DNA from: Archangiaceae bacterium | Lineage (GTDB): Bacteria > Myxococcota > Myxococcia > Myxococcales > Myxococcaceae | Direction of reading: 5' to 3' | Assembly: GCA_016879935.1 (NCBI GenBank) | Contig: JAACJQ010000420.1 | Span: forward strand, 39,120-103,119 | DNA length: 64,000 nucleotides | Shown: in pieces, positions 16,146-25,557 of the stretch | How the letters are laid out: every line of letters starts with the position of its first letter | Position numbering within the stretch: position 1 is the stretch's first letter | Translations under genes and position numbers: made by a program | Notes under the pieces: model-generated | What the model saw: the letters and a program-made list of their open reading frames with translations, nothing else | Databases searched by the model: none | Told to the model about the DNA's origin: nothing

Positions 16146-19100
16146 CGCTGCTCCTCTGTGCGCTGCTGGCCCAGGCGCCCGCTCCCGAGACGGAGCGGCC
16201 GGAGGTGGTGCGTGTCGAGCTGCGGCTGCCCGTCGGCGTCGACGAGAAGCTGCTCGATCGAATCACCGAGCTGGTGACGGTGCGACGCGGGCAGCGGCTG
16301 TCGAGGCGCGCGGTGAGGCGCTCCATCGAGAGCCTCTTCGAGTCGCGGCGCTTCTCCGACGTGGTGGCGCGCGTCGAAGACGACTCGTCAGGGCAGGGCG
16401 TCGCCGTCGTGTTCGAGCTCTTCCCGCGAGCGGTGATCGCCGACCTCTTCTTCGAGACGGGCGCCGGGAACGCGCCATTGCCGCTCCCGCTCCGCACCGA
16501 TCTGCTCGGCGCCGGCCGCCTGCAGGTTGGCGGAGAGTACTGGCCGGAGCGGGGCGAGCTCGCCGCCGAGGCGATGACCGAGCTGCTGCGCCGCCGCGGC
16601 TTTCGTGACGCGCAGGTGCGGCACACGGCCATCGACCCCGAGCATCAGGGCCTCTCGGTGGGCTTCTTCGTGGCGCTCGGCCGGCCGACGCTCATTCGCA
16701 GCGTGACCCTCGCGGGAGACCCGGGGCTGCCCACCGAGCGGCTGCTCACGGCGATGAACCTGGCGACGGGGCAGGTGCTCGATCTCGAGGTCGCGCAGAA
16801 GGGGGTCGAGGCGCTGCGCGTGCTGCTGCGAAAAGAGCGCTACTACCGCTCGCGGGTCGAGCTGCCGGTGGTGTTCGACGGCGGCCGGCTGGTGGTGCCC
16901 ATCGCCGCGGGCCCACGCTTCGAGCTCGTCTTCTCGGGCAATCGCCGCCTCACCGACGCCACGCTGCAGGCCGTGCTCGCCTACGACGGCGAAGAGCTGC
17001 TCGACGCTCAGCTCGCGGCGCGGCTCGCCAAGCGCCTCGAGCGGTTCTACCGGTTTCGCGGTTTTCACGACGTGCGGGTGACGGTGGCCGAAGCGACGGG
17101 CGCGGGCTCGACTCGCGCGGCGCTGGGCTTCACCGTCGACGAGGGCGACCCGGTTCGTGTCGTCGACGTCGCCTTCGACGGCAACAAGGCCATCGGCGCG
17201 GTCGAGCTGCGTGACGTGCTCAGCCGGGTCGTCGAGGCCGCGACGCCTTCGCTCATCGAGGCGCACGGCACGGCTGATCCCCTCGCGCTCGAAGGCCGCA
17301 CCGGCCCCATCTTCGCGAAGGACTACCCCAGCCCGCCGCCGATCACGGTGCTCGACGAAGACACGTACAGCGAAGCGCTCAAGGCGATGACGGCGCTCTA
17401 CCGCGAGCGTGGCTACCTCAAGGCGCAGGTGAACCTCGCGGGCATCGATCGCACCGGCGCGAGCGCGTACGTGCGCTTCACCATCACCGAAGGCGCGCAG
17501 GTGCGCTTCCGGCTGGTGCAGAGCCGTGGCTTCCCACGAGGGTTCCGCTCCGAGGCGCTCGAGGTGTTGCGCACCAACAGCGTCTTCACTGCCGCGGCGC
17601 TCGAGAGCCTGCGTCAGACCGTGGTGCGTGAGCTCTCTCGTCGCGGGTACTACTACGCCGATGCCGACGCCTCGTTCGTGCTCGACGCGACGGGCCAGCA
17701 CGCCGACTGTCTCATCGACACGCGCCCGGGCCCACAGGTGCGGGTGAGAACGGTGCTCGCGGTGGGCGCCGATCGCACCGACGGCGAGCTCATCTTGAAG
17801 CAGGCGACGATGGTCGAGGGCCAGCCGCTCGACTCCGAGAGCCTCTTCTCGACGCAGAACAACCTGCTCTCGACGGGCGCGTTCCGCTCGGCCGAGGTCG
17901 AGCTGCTCGCACCCGAGCGCGCCGAGCCGCTCAAGACGGTGCTGCTCAAGCTGAAGGAGCGCCCGCGCATCTCGGGTGAGGTCGGCGTGGGCTACTTCGT
18001 CGCCGATGGCCCGCGCGTGGTGCTCGACGCCGCGGCGCCCAACCTCGGCGGCCGGGCGGTGAACCTCGCCTTGCGCGCGCAGCTCAACTACTTCGGGCTC
18101 TCGGTGCCGGCGCGCACGGGCGCGGTGAACATCACCGATCTCGACCCCTTTCAGACCGAGAACCTGAAGGACTTCGTCGAGCGCTTTCCGTTCCTGATGG
18201 CCGGCCGTGGGAACCTGTCGATTCAGAACCGCGGGCTGCTTCCCTTCGACATCGGCTGGCGCATCGACGCCGTCGGTGAGCGCGTGTTCCGCCCGCAGTT
18301 CCGCTTCACGCGATGGGCGGCCGTGCCCAGCCTCGACTGGTCGCGCAGCTTCGAGATTCCCCGCATCGAGAACCGGCTCAAGGTGACGCTCGCGCTGCAA
18401 TACGAGCTCGAGTGGGCGCGTGTGCAGGAGACGAGCTCGCCCACCACGTCGGTGCCGCTCACCTTCGTCGACCAGGAGCGCCTGCGCTTCCTCTTCGGAA
18501 CGTTCGCGCTGCAGACGGTGCGGTTTCAACCGACGTTCGATCTGCGTGACAGCGCGTTGTCTCCGCGGAAGGGCGTTCTGCTGCAGGGCTCGGCCGAGGT
18601 GACGGGCGCCATCTATGCGGGCACGCCCATCGCGCCGGGCAGCGCCGAAGAGCGCCCCGTGCCGGTCTCGTTCTTCAAGACCTCAGCGCTGGCGACGGGC
18701 TACATCCCGCTCTCGCAGCGCGTGGTGCTGGCGTTGTCGCTGCGCGGTGGCCGCATCGTGCCGCTCGTCGCCGACGCCGTGACGCCGCCCGTGAAGCGCT
18801 TCTTCCTCGGTGGCTCCACGTCGATGCGCGGGTTCAACGAAGATCAGCTCATCGCCGAAGATCGCCGCGCGCAGTACCGGAGCGAGATCGCCGCCTGTCA
18901 GGTGCTCGCGGTGAAGAATGGCTGCACGTCGGCCGCGAACACCGTGGGCGCGGGCCGCCAGATTCCCTCGGAAGGCGGCGAGTTCTTCGGGCTGGCGAAG
19001 GTCGAAGCGCGCTTCCCGGGCTTCAGCGTGTTCGATCTCGGCGCGTTCTTCGAGGTGGGCAACCTGTGGCTGGCGATGCCGACCGAGCTGACGCGCCTGC

Positions 19101-19237
19101 GCTACGTGCTGGGCGGTGGCGTTCGCTACGTCACGCCCATCGGCCCGCTCGCGCTCGATCTCGGCGTGAACCTCGACCCCGACCTCATCATCAACGAGCC
19201 GCGCGTCGTGGTGCACTTCAACATCGGCGTGTTCTGA
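16136..19237 (+). CDS. Omp85-family outer-membrane protein (TamA-like) with about seven POTRA repeats
   Basis: About 1033 residues from ATG 16136 (ATG 16142 overlaps the tamB stop). A short signal peptide (MTLLLCALLAQA) precedes about seven consecutive POTRA-like units (each about 75-95 residues, to about residue 620). Typical fragments are RRGFRDAQV, YRFRGFHDV, YRERGYLKA, RRGYYYADA and LLSTGAFRSAEV. The C-terminal 16-strand barrel domain begins near GEVGVGYFVADGP and contains the lid-lock motif MRGF (GGSTSMRGFNED) and the final strand ending in Phe (VVHFNIGVF). Pairing with tamB argues for TamA function, but TamA normally has three POTRAs and BamA five, so a BamA-like role cannot be excluded. 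Confidence 0.88.
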   Translation: MGMTLLLCALLAQAPAPETERPEVVRVELRLPVGVDEKLLDRITELVTVRRGQRLSRRAVRRSIESLFESRRFSDVVARVEDDSSGQGVAVVFELFPRAVIADLFFETGAGNAPLPLPLRTDLLGAGRLQVGGEYWPERGELAAEAMTELLRRRGFRDAQVRHTAIDPEHQGLSVGFFVALGRPTLIRSVTLAGDPGLPTERLLTAMNLATGQVLDLEVAQKGVEALRVLLRKERYYRSRVELPVVFDGGRLVVPIAAGPRFELVFSGNRRLTDATLQAVLAYDGEELLDAQLAARLAKRLERFYRFRGFHDVRVTVAEATGAGSTRAALGFTVDEGDPVRVVDVAFDGNKAIGAVELRDVLSRVVEAATPSLIEAHGTADPLALEGRTGPIFAKDYPSPPPITVLDEDTYSEALKAMTALYRERGYLKAQVNLAGIDRTGASAYVRFTITEGAQVRFRLVQSRGFPRGFRSEALEVLRTNSVFTAAALESLRQTVVRELSRRGYYYADADASFVLDATGQHADCLIDTRPGPQVRVRTVLAVGADRTDGELILKQATMVEGQPLDSESLFSTQNNLLSTGAFRSAEVELLAPERAEPLKTVLLKLKERPRISGEVGVGYFVADGPRVVLDAAAPNLGGRAVNLALRAQLNYFGLSVPARTGAVNITDLDPFQTENLKDFVERFPFLMAGRGNLSIQNRGLLPFDIGWRIDAVGERVFRPQFRFTRWAAVPSLDWSRSFEIPRIENRLKVTLALQYELEWARVQETSSPTTSVPLTFVDQERLRFLFGTFALQTVRFQPTFDLRDSALSPRKGVLLQGSAEVTGAIYAGTPIAPGSAEERPVPVSFFKTSALATGYIPLSQRVVLALSLRGGRIVPLVADAVTPPVKRFFLGGSTSMRGFNEDQLIAEDRRAQYRSEIAACQVLAVKNGCTSAANTVGAGRQIPSEGGEFFGLAKVEARFPGFSVFDLGAFFEVGNLWLAMPTELTRLRYVLGGGVRYVTPIGPLALDLGVNLDPDLIINEPRVVVHFNIGVF

Positions 19238-19252
19238 GCGCGACGGAGTAAG

Positions 19253-20587
19253 GTGCCGGCCGTGTTCTACCGACTCGTCAGAGGCATCGTCGCGTTCGCG
19301 CTGCGGCTGTTCTACCGGGTCGAGGTCGTGCAGCACACGGGCGACCTCTCGGGCCCGGTGATGTTCGTCGGCAATCACCCGAACAGCCTCATCGACCCCG
19401 CGCTCGTCTTCGTCATCACCAACCGCCAGGTGACGTTCCTCGCGCGCGAGCCGCTCTTTCGCGTGCCGGTGATGGGCTGGCTGCTGCGCGGCCTGAAGGC
19501 GTTGCCCGTGTACCGAAAGCAGGATCACCCGGGCCTGATGGAGAAGAACGAAGGCACGCTCGACACGGCGGCCAGCGCGTTGAGCTCGGGCCTCGCCATC
19601 ACCATCTTCCCCGAGGGCAAGTCGCACTCGGCGCCCCAGCTCTCGGAGATCAAGACAGGCTGCGCGCGCATCGCGCTCAAGGTCGCGAAGGCCGGCAAGG
19701 CGATGCGCATCATCCCCATCGGGCTCACCTACGAGCAGAAGCACCGCTTCAAGAGCCGCGTGCACATCGAGGTCGGCCAGGCGCTGCTCGTCGAGGCCGT
19801 GGGCACGCTCACGCCCGAGGCCGAGCAGGAGTGGGTGCGCTCGCTCACCGATCGCGTCGGCGACGCCATGCGCTCGGTGACGCTCAACCTCGAGGACTGG
19901 GAAGACCTGGGCCTCATCGAGACGGCCGATCAGCTCTTCGCGCTCAAGAATGGATTTCGCGAGAAGGACAACGATCGGCTGCGGCTCTTCTCGAAGGGCG
20001 CCTCGCTCCTGCGCAACGAGCAGCCCGATCGTTTCGACGACATCAAGGAAGACATCCTCTCGTTCCGCGCACGGCTCGAGATGATCAACGCGCAGCCGGG
20101 TGATCTGCAGGTGCACTATCGCGGGCAGAACGTGGCGATGTTCGTGCTGCGAAACCTCGGCGCGATTCTGCTGGGCTTCCCGCTCTTCGCGCTCGGGGTC
20201 GTGCTCTTCTTCGCGCCGTTCATGTTCCTGCGAATGCTGGCGATGCTCGCGCCAGTGTCGAAGGACCGGGTCGCGACGCTCAAGTTCGTCTCGGCGCTGC
20301 TCATGGTGCCGCTGTGGTGGACGCTGCTGACGGTCGCTGGGTGGTACCTCGCGGGCACGGTGGGGCTCGTGGTCGCGCTCGCCGGCGCGCTGCCGCTCGC
20401 GCTCTTCACGCGCTACTTCCTCGAGCGGCGCAGGGCTGCCATCAATGACGCCATGGCCTTCCTGCGCATGGGAAACCGCTCACGGCTCCGCCAGCACCTG
20501 TTGTTCCATGGAGAACGGTTGCAGGAAGAGATTCAGGGCCTGGTGCAGGAGATCAAGCCCCGGCTCGACGACGCCGAAGGTACCTAG
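19253..20587 (+). CDS. Membrane glycerophospholipid acyltransferase (PlsC superfamily)
   Basis: 444 residues, GTG start. The acyltransferase domain is N-terminal. Its first motif is NHPNSLIDP, with five residues between His and Asp (H-x5-D) instead of the usual four, a spacing I associate with the Sct1/Gpt2-type glycerol-3-phosphate acyltransferases. The second block is FPEGKSHS and the third is IIPIGLTYE. The C-terminal half has two pairs of membrane helices (about 295-325 and 340-385: AILLGFPLFALGVVLFFAPFMFL, LMVPLWWTLLTVAGWYLAGTVGLVVAL). It probably acylates glycerol-3-phosphate or dihydroxyacetone phosphate at the inner membrane. Its stop codon shares CTAG with the stop of the convergent MFS gene. 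Confidence 0.88.
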   Translation: MPAVFYRLVRGIVAFALRLFYRVEVVQHTGDLSGPVMFVGNHPNSLIDPALVFVITNRQVTFLAREPLFRVPVMGWLLRGLKALPVYRKQDHPGLMEKNEGTLDTAASALSSGLAITIFPEGKSHSAPQLSEIKTGCARIALKVAKAGKAMRIIPIGLTYEQKHRFKSRVHIEVGQALLVEAVGTLTPEAEQEWVRSLTDRVGDAMRSVTLNLEDWEDLGLIETADQLFALKNGFREKDNDRLRLFSKGASLLRNEQPDRFDDIKEDILSFRARLEMINAQPGDLQVHYRGQNVAMFVLRNLGAILLGFPLFALGVVLFFAPFMFLRMLAMLAPVSKDRVATLKFVSALLMVPLWWTLLTVAGWYLAGTVGLVVALAGALPLALFTRYFLERRRAAINDAMAFLRMGNRSRLRQHLLFHGERLQEEIQGLVQEIKPRLDDAEGT

Positions 20588-21852
20588 GCAGGCTTCTCGG
20601 CGAGGCGCCTCCACCCGAAGATCCAGATCAACCCGCCGAGCGCGAGCGTGACGGGCACGATCACCAGCGCGCCGACGAGGGTGCCGGTGCGATCGGAGAT
20701 GCTGCCGATGATCGGCGGAGAGACCGCATCACCCAGCGCGTGAATGCAGAGAATCGAGATGCCGAACGCGCGCGCCCGAAGGCTCGGCTCCACGCTGTTC
20801 ACGAGCAGCGCGTTCACCGGCGCGTTGTAGGCCCACACGAAGACCTGTGCGGCGATGACCGAGGCGATCACCCACGTCGGGTCTTCAAAGACGAAGAGCG
20901 CGAGGCAGACGAGCAGGGTGGCGGGCACCATGAAGACACCAGAGACCGCGAGGTACGGCTGACGCGTCACGCCCACGAGCCGATCGGCCACGAAGCCACC
21001 GAGCGAGGTTCCGAGGAGCCCACCGATGATCGCCGAGGCGCCGATCGCGAGCGTCGCCTTCTCGAGCTCCATGCCGCGCACCCGATGCAGGAACTCGGCG
21101 AACCAGTCTCCGATGCCGCCGGTGGCGAAGGTGACGAGCGTGTAGCCAGCGACGGTCACCAGATAGACGGGGTTCTTCAGCAGCAGCCGAATCGCCTCGG
21201 GGAACGAGACCTGCCGAGGTGGCGCGTCGTCGAACGCACCGCGCACCGGGTCTTTCATGAACAGCGCGACGGCCGCGATCGCGAGACCGGGAAGACCGAC
21301 GGCATAGAACGCCGTGCGCCAGCCGTGCGCAGCGCCGAGCGCTCCACCGATGGCGAAGCCGAGCGCCGAGCCGACGGGAATCGCGACGTAGAAGATCGTG
21401 AAGGCCTTGTTGCGCTTCTCGGGCGGAAAGAAGTCGGCGAGCAGCGACGGCGCCAGCGTCGCGTACGCGGCTTCACCGATGCCCACGAGGGCACGCGTCA
21501 CCATGAGCGACCAGAAGCCCACCGAGAGCCCTGCGGCGGCCGTCGCGATCGACCACGCGGCGACGCCGATGGCGATCAGCACGCGCCGGTTCTTCGTCTC
21601 GGCGAGCGCTCCGAAGATCGGGCTCGCGATCATGTAGACGAAGATGAACGCCGTGAGCGGCCAGCTCGTCTCGGCGTCGGTGAGCTGCAGGTCTTCTTTG
21701 AACAGCGACTTCACCGCCGACGGCACCCAGCGATCGACGTAGTTGAGCAGGTTCATCGCCGTCAGCACGACGAGCGCGAAGGTGGCTCCAGGCGCGTTGG
21801 CGCGAGGCCCACCAGCAGGAGCGGCTGCGGACGACACCGGCGCTCCGCTCAC
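20584..21852 (-). CDS. MFS transporter, spinster-like
   Basis: 422 residues with about 12 membrane helices. The first-helix motif NLLNYVDRWVPSAV is typical of spinster/Spns-type MFS carriers. The loop 2-3 motif appears as GALAETKNRRVLIAIG, and helix 5 shows ALVGIGEAAYATLAPSLLADFFP. The substrate cannot be told from sequence; relatives carry sphingolipid or lysolipid-like compounds, sugars or organic anions. The GTG start overlaps the stop of ppx (GTGA), so the two are co-transcribed. Confidence 0.88.
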   Translation of the reverse strand: MSGAPVSSAAAPAGGPRANAPGATFALVVLTAMNLLNYVDRWVPSAVKSLFKEDLQLTDAETSWPLTAFIFVYMIASPIFGALAETKNRRVLIAIGVAAWSIATAAAGLSVGFWSLMVTRALVGIGEAAYATLAPSLLADFFPPEKRNKAFTIFYVAIPVGSALGFAIGGALGAAHGWRTAFYAVGLPGLAIAAVALFMKDPVRGAFDDAPPRQVSFPEAIRLLLKNPVYLVTVAGYTLVTFATGGIGDWFAEFLHRVRGMELEKATLAIGASAIIGGLLGTSLGGFVADRLVGVTRQPYLAVSGVFMVPATLLVCLALFVFEDPTWVIASVIAAQVFVWAYNAPVNALLVNSVEPSLRARAFGISILCIHALGDAVSPPIIGSISDRTGTLVGALVIVPVTLALGGLIWIFGWRRLAEKPA

Positions 21853-22769
21853 GGAGCCTTCCCGAACCGATCGGCCAGCAGGCCCCAGCGCAGCCCGCGA
21901 TCACTGACCGTCACCGACGAAGCGGCGATGCAATCGACGGCGACTTTCAGAATGAGTCCGCCCGCGACGATGACGTCGGCGCGTTTCGGCTGAAGGCCCG
22001 GCAGCGTGCGACGGAGCGGGAGCGGCAGGTGCGCGAGGCGAGTCACCGTCGCGTCGATCTCGGCGCGGGTCAGCTCGGCGCCGTGCACGAGCGTCGCGTC
22101 GTAGGGCTCGATCTTCTTCGCGACGGCGCAGATGGTCGTCACGGTTCCCGCGACCCCGACGAAGCGAAACCCGGCGGCGGCCCTCGGGAGTGGCGCGAAC
22201 GTCTCGCGAAGGAACTTCTCCATCGCCCCCAGCTCGACTTCGGCCGGTGGGTCGGTCTTGATGAACCGCTCGGTCATGCGCACCGAGCCGACGTCGAAGC
22301 TGTGCCGGTACGAGATGGCGCCGGTCGCGTCTCCGAAGATGAACTCGGTCGAGCCGCCGCCGATGTCGATGGCGACGAGGGGGCCTGCTCCACCGAAGTC
22401 GGCGAACGCAGACGCGAACGACAGCCGCGCCTCTTCGTCTCCCGACAGAATCTCGGCTGGCACGCCCGCACGCTGGAGCACACCGTCGAGAAACACCTTG
22501 CCGTTGCTCGCGTCACGCGCTGCCGACGTCGCGCTGATGGCGAGGCCCTTCACCCCGATCGACTTCGCTTCGTTCGCGAACCGGCCGACGGCGTCGAGCG
22601 TCGTCTCCATGGACTCGGCCGAGAGCGTCTTCGATTGATCGACGCCTTTGCCCAGCCGCGTGATCTCCGCGCGCTCTTCGACGGCGCTCCACCTGCCGGC
22701 GGGGTCGCGCTCGGCGACGAGGAGAAGCACCGAGTTCGTTCCGATGTCGATGGCGGCGTAGCGGCTCAC
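21849..22769 (-). CDS. ppx: Ppx/GppA family exopolyphosphatase
   Basis: 306 residues, the short two-domain form without the C-terminal HD region of E. coli Ppx. It has the N-terminal actin-like phosphate-1 motif (RYAAIDIGTNSVLLLVAE), the activator motif SATSAARDASNG, the catalytic Glu region (EILSGDEEARLSFAS) and the phosphate-2 motif AIDIGGGSTEFIFG. It hydrolyses polyphosphate or pppGpp, which ties to stringent-response and phosphate storage. It is translationally coupled to the downstream MFS gene. Confidence 0.93.
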   Translation of the reverse strand: MSRYAAIDIGTNSVLLLVAERDPAGRWSAVEERAEITRLGKGVDQSKTLSAESMETTLDAVGRFANEAKSIGVKGLAISATSAARDASNGKVFLDGVLQRAGVPAEILSGDEEARLSFASAFADFGGAGPLVAIDIGGGSTEFIFGDATGAISYRHSFDVGSVRMTERFIKTDPPAEVELGAMEKFLRETFAPLPRAAAGFRFVGVAGTVTTICAVAKKIEPYDATLVHGAELTRAEIDATVTRLAHLPLPLRRTLPGLQPKRADVIVAGGLILKVAVDCIAASSVTVSDRGLRWGLLADRFGKAP

Positions 22770-22794
22770 GGGCGCGCGACACTAACCCACGGCT

Positions 22795-23964
22795 TCACAG
22801 AAGCGAGGGCAGCACGGCGGCCAGCTTCTCGGCGTCGGCGAGCGTCGAGTGCAGGTGCGCCGACACGCGCAGGCAGCGTTTCCCCTCGAAGGTGAAGAGC
22901 GGCACCTCGATGCGGTGCTGATGCCAGAGCGCGTCCTGAAGCGGGTCGAGCGCACCCATTCCCGGGAGCGCGCCCTGACCCGTCGTCGCGTTCGGCAGCG
23001 GAATCGTCGCCATCATGCCGAGCAGCGAGTCAGGCACCGCGGGCGTCGCACCGATCGCGCGCAGCACCACGTCGCGCATCTGCTTCACGAGCGTGCGGTT
23101 GCGGGCGCGAACTTCGTCCCACCCGCCAGGCACCAGCTTTCCAATCGTTTCGATCGCGACGGGCACGGAGAGGAACGGCGTCGGGTCGTGCGTGCCCTGC
23201 CAGTCGAACTCCACGCGAAACCGGCTGCGATCGCGTCGCTGGGCGTTGGCGCCGTGGCTGATCGTCGTGGGCCGAATCGAGGGCTGGCGATCGCGCCGAA
23301 CGTGCAGAAACGCCGCGCCTTTCGGAGCACACGTCCACTTGTGGAGGTTGCCCGTGAAGTACGAGGCGCCGAGCGTGTCGAGCGAGAGCGGCTCCTGCCC
23401 GGGTGAATGGGCTCCGTCGACGAGCACTTGCACGCCGCGGCCTTCGAGCTCACGCACGAGGCGCTCGATGGGAAAGACGATCGCCGTTGGGCTGGTGATG
23501 TGATCGATCAACGCGAGCTTCGTCTTTGGCGTCACCGCCTTCGTGATGGCGTCGACGATCTGCTCGGCCGATTGGAGCGGGAAGGGCACCTGCGCCACCG
23601 TGACCCGCGCGCCGCTTCGTTCGGCCACGAAACGCATCACGTTGTTGCAGGCGTTGTAGCCGTGCGAGGTGATGAGCAGCTCGTCGCCCGGCGTGAACTC
23701 GAGGCTGCGGAGCACGGCGTTCACGGCCGTGGTCGCATTGGTGACGAAGGCGAGATCATCTCCGTTGCAGCCGAGGAAGGCGCCGAGCGAATGCCGGGCC
23801 GCATCGAGCAGCGGCTCGTACTCACGCGCGAGGAAGCGCACGGGCTCGGCCTCGAGGCGCTCCCGCAGGCGCTGCTGCTCGGCCAGCACGACGCGCGGAC
23901 AGGCGCCAAAGCTGCCGTGGTTCAGGAACGTGACGTCGGGGTCGAGCGCTAAGTGGTGCTTCAC
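22795..23964 (-). CDS. Class V PLP-dependent aminotransferase (isopenicillin-N-epimerase-like)
   Basis: 389 residues from GTG. It begins with FLNHGSFGACP, the opening of the isopenicillin N epimerase/desulfurase-like branch. The PLP pocket residues are visible as NATTAVN, DGAHSPGQ (Asp and His that contact PLP) and the Schiff-base lysine in FTGNLHKW. No cysteine in a desulfurase-type loop is seen, so cysteine desulfurase activity is unlikely. The real substrate is unknown. It is separated by 12 bp from the GNAT gene upstream and by 25 bp from ppx downstream, so all four minus-strand genes may form one operon. Confidence 0.88.
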   Translation of the reverse strand: MKHHLALDPDVTFLNHGSFGACPRVVLAEQQRLRERLEAEPVRFLAREYEPLLDAARHSLGAFLGCNGDDLAFVTNATTAVNAVLRSLEFTPGDELLITSHGYNACNNVMRFVAERSGARVTVAQVPFPLQSAEQIVDAITKAVTPKTKLALIDHITSPTAIVFPIERLVRELEGRGVQVLVDGAHSPGQEPLSLDTLGASYFTGNLHKWTCAPKGAAFLHVRRDRQPSIRPTTISHGANAQRRDRSRFRVEFDWQGTHDPTPFLSVPVAIETIGKLVPGGWDEVRARNRTLVKQMRDVVLRAIGATPAVPDSLLGMMATIPLPNATTGQGALPGMGALDPLQDALWHQHRIEVPLFTFEGKRCLRVSAHLHSTLADAEKLAAVLPSLL

Positions 23965-23976
23965 GCGTCGGTTTTC

Positions 23977-24390
23977 TCAGAGCGCCAGATCAAACGCCAC
24001 GTGCGTGTCTTCGAAGCCGAGCCGCGCGAAGAAGGCGAGGGCAGCGTCGTCACTGCGTGGCAGCCGAATGCGCAGCTTGTTGCAGCCAGCAATGCGCGCC
24101 CGTCGAACCATGTCGCGAATCAGCAACCGGCCCACGCCGCGGTGTCTGGAGTTCGGCTCGGTGACGATGGCGACGATCTCGGCGTCGGGTGACGCGATTC
24201 TCAAGACCGCGACTCCCAGCACGAAGCCCTCTCGCTGAACCACCAGCACCTGCCCGTCACGCACGCTCGCGCCACACAACGCCAACAACGACTCCGCCTG
24301 TGCACTCATGGGGGGCCCGCTCTCTTCGACCGTGGTCTCGACGACTCGCTTCGCCTTCACGAAGCGCTGTGAGTGCAGGTCGCAGGCCAT
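23977..24390 (-). CDS. GNAT-family N-acetyltransferase
   Basis: About 137 residues from ATG 24390; an in-frame GTG at 24447 would add 19 residues that do not look conserved. The acetyl-CoA-binding motif A is clear: IVAIVTEPNSRHRGVGRLLI, with R-x-x-G-x-G as RHRGVG. The C-terminal strand and helix (DDAALAFFARLGFEDT) complete the fold. The acceptor substrate is unknown. It is first in the minus-strand group and is divergent from the FabH-like gene, with about 100 bp between them that should hold both promoters. Confidence 0.85.
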   Translation of the reverse strand: MACDLHSQRFVKAKRVVETTVEESGPPMSAQAESLLALCGASVRDGQVLVVQREGFVLGVAVLRIASPDAEIVAIVTEPNSRHRGVGRLLIRDMVRRARIAGCNKLRIRLPRSDDAALAFFARLGFEDTHVAFDLAL

Positions 24391-24489
24391 GGTTCCCAAG
24401 CTGACGCGCCGTGTCGTCTCGCGTCCTTGCGCCGTGACGCCCGTCACACCATAAGCCGCGCGGTTTTCACTCTCGGAATCGAGGTTTGC

Positions 24490-25557
24490 ATGCAGGCGTA
24501 TTCCCGCATCTATGGCTCCGGCTTCGTGACCGGCGAGGTCACGGTTCCCAACGAGCGCATGGCGAAGGTCTGCGACACGTCGGACGAGTGGATTCGTGAG
24601 CGCTCGGGCATTCAGCAGCGGTACTTCGTCAACGAAGGCACCGGCACCAGCGATCTCGCCGTCGGTGCTGCGAAGAAGGCCCTCGAGGACGCGGGCACGA
24701 AGGCCGAAGAGATCGACTACATCGTCGTCGCCACGATGACGCCCGACTACTACTTCCCGGGCGTCGGCAGCCTCGTGCAGGCGAAGCTCGGCCTCACCAA
24801 CATTCCCGCGCTCGACATTCGGCAGCAGTGCTCGGGCTTCGTGTACGGCCTGCAGGTCTGCGACGCGCTCATCCGCTCAGGCCAGGCGAAGAAGCTGCTC
24901 TTCATCGGCGCCGAGATTCACACCGGCTTCATGCCCTTCACGAAGCAGGGCTGGGACGTGGTGATGGGTCGCTCCACCGCCGAGATCCCGCAGGCCGAGA
25001 AGGACTGGAACTCGAAGTTCCGCCACCTGCTCGTGCTCTTCGGAGACGCGGCCGGCGCAGTCGTCATGGGCCCCACCGACGACCCGAAGCGCGGGCTGCT
25101 CGGCTTCGCGCTGCACTCCGACGGCAAGAACGTCGAGGCGCTCTACGTGCCCTCGGCCGGCTTCGCGTACCGGCCGTACTTCTCGGACGAGCACTTCAAG
25201 GAAGGCCGCGGCGTGCCCGTGATGGACGGCCGCACCGTCTTCAAGATGGCCGTCACGAAGATGCCCGAGGCCGTGCACGAGGTGTGCGCGAAGGCCGGCG
25301 TCACCATCGACGACGTCAACCTGCTGATTCCGCACCAGGCGAACCTGCGCATCTCGGAAGGCGTGCAGAAGGCGCTGAAGCTGCCGGATGAGCGCGTGTA
25401 CAACAACATTCAGCGCTACGGGAACACGACGGCCGCGACGATTCCGATCGCCTACGACGAGTGCAAGAAGTCGGGTCGCATCAAGAAGGGCGATCTCGTC
25501 TGCTTCGTCGGCCTCGGCGCCGGCTTTCACTGGGGCGCGACGCTCTTCCGCGAGTGA
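24490..25557 (+). CDS. 3-oxoacyl-ACP synthase III (FabH-like)
   Basis: 355 residues from ATG 24490; the frame is open further upstream, but the family starts here (YSRIYGSGFVTGE). Catalytic triad: Cys114 in RQQCSGF, His in LIPHQANLRI and Asn in RYGNTTAATIP. Compared with FabH there is an insertion near residues 145-175 (FMPFTKQGWDVVMGRSTAEI...) close to the substrate tunnel. The protein may therefore use a different acyl starter or act in a secondary pathway, such as a branched or long-chain ketide. Motif DAAGAVVMGP is also intact. The stop overlaps the next gene (GTGA). Confidence 0.9.
   Translation: MQAYSRIYGSGFVTGEVTVPNERMAKVCDTSDEWIRERSGIQQRYFVNEGTGTSDLAVGAAKKALEDAGTKAEEIDYIVVATMTPDYYFPGVGSLVQAKLGLTNIPALDIRQQCSGFVYGLQVCDALIRSGQAKKLLFIGAEIHTGFMPFTKQGWDVVMGRSTAEIPQAEKDWNSKFRHLLVLFGDAAGAVVMGPTDDPKRGLLGFALHSDGKNVEALYVPSAGFAYRPYFSDEHFKEGRGVPVMDGRTVFKMAVTKMPEAVHEVCAKAGVTIDDVNLLIPHQANLRISEGVQKALKLPDERVYNNIQRYGNTTAATIPIAYDECKKSGRIKKGDLVCFVGLGAGFHWGATLFRE

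Noticed and set aside
16388..18529. A 713-codon open frame opposite the Omp85 gene
   Set aside because: Same type of shadow: compositionally odd, no start context, and the plus strand carries a complete POTRA-barrel protein.
24373..24489. Upstream extension of the FabH-like gene
   Set aside because: The added residues (AGHGSQADAPCRLAS...) have no family match and overlap the divergent GNAT start. ATG 24490 gives the normal FabH N-terminus.
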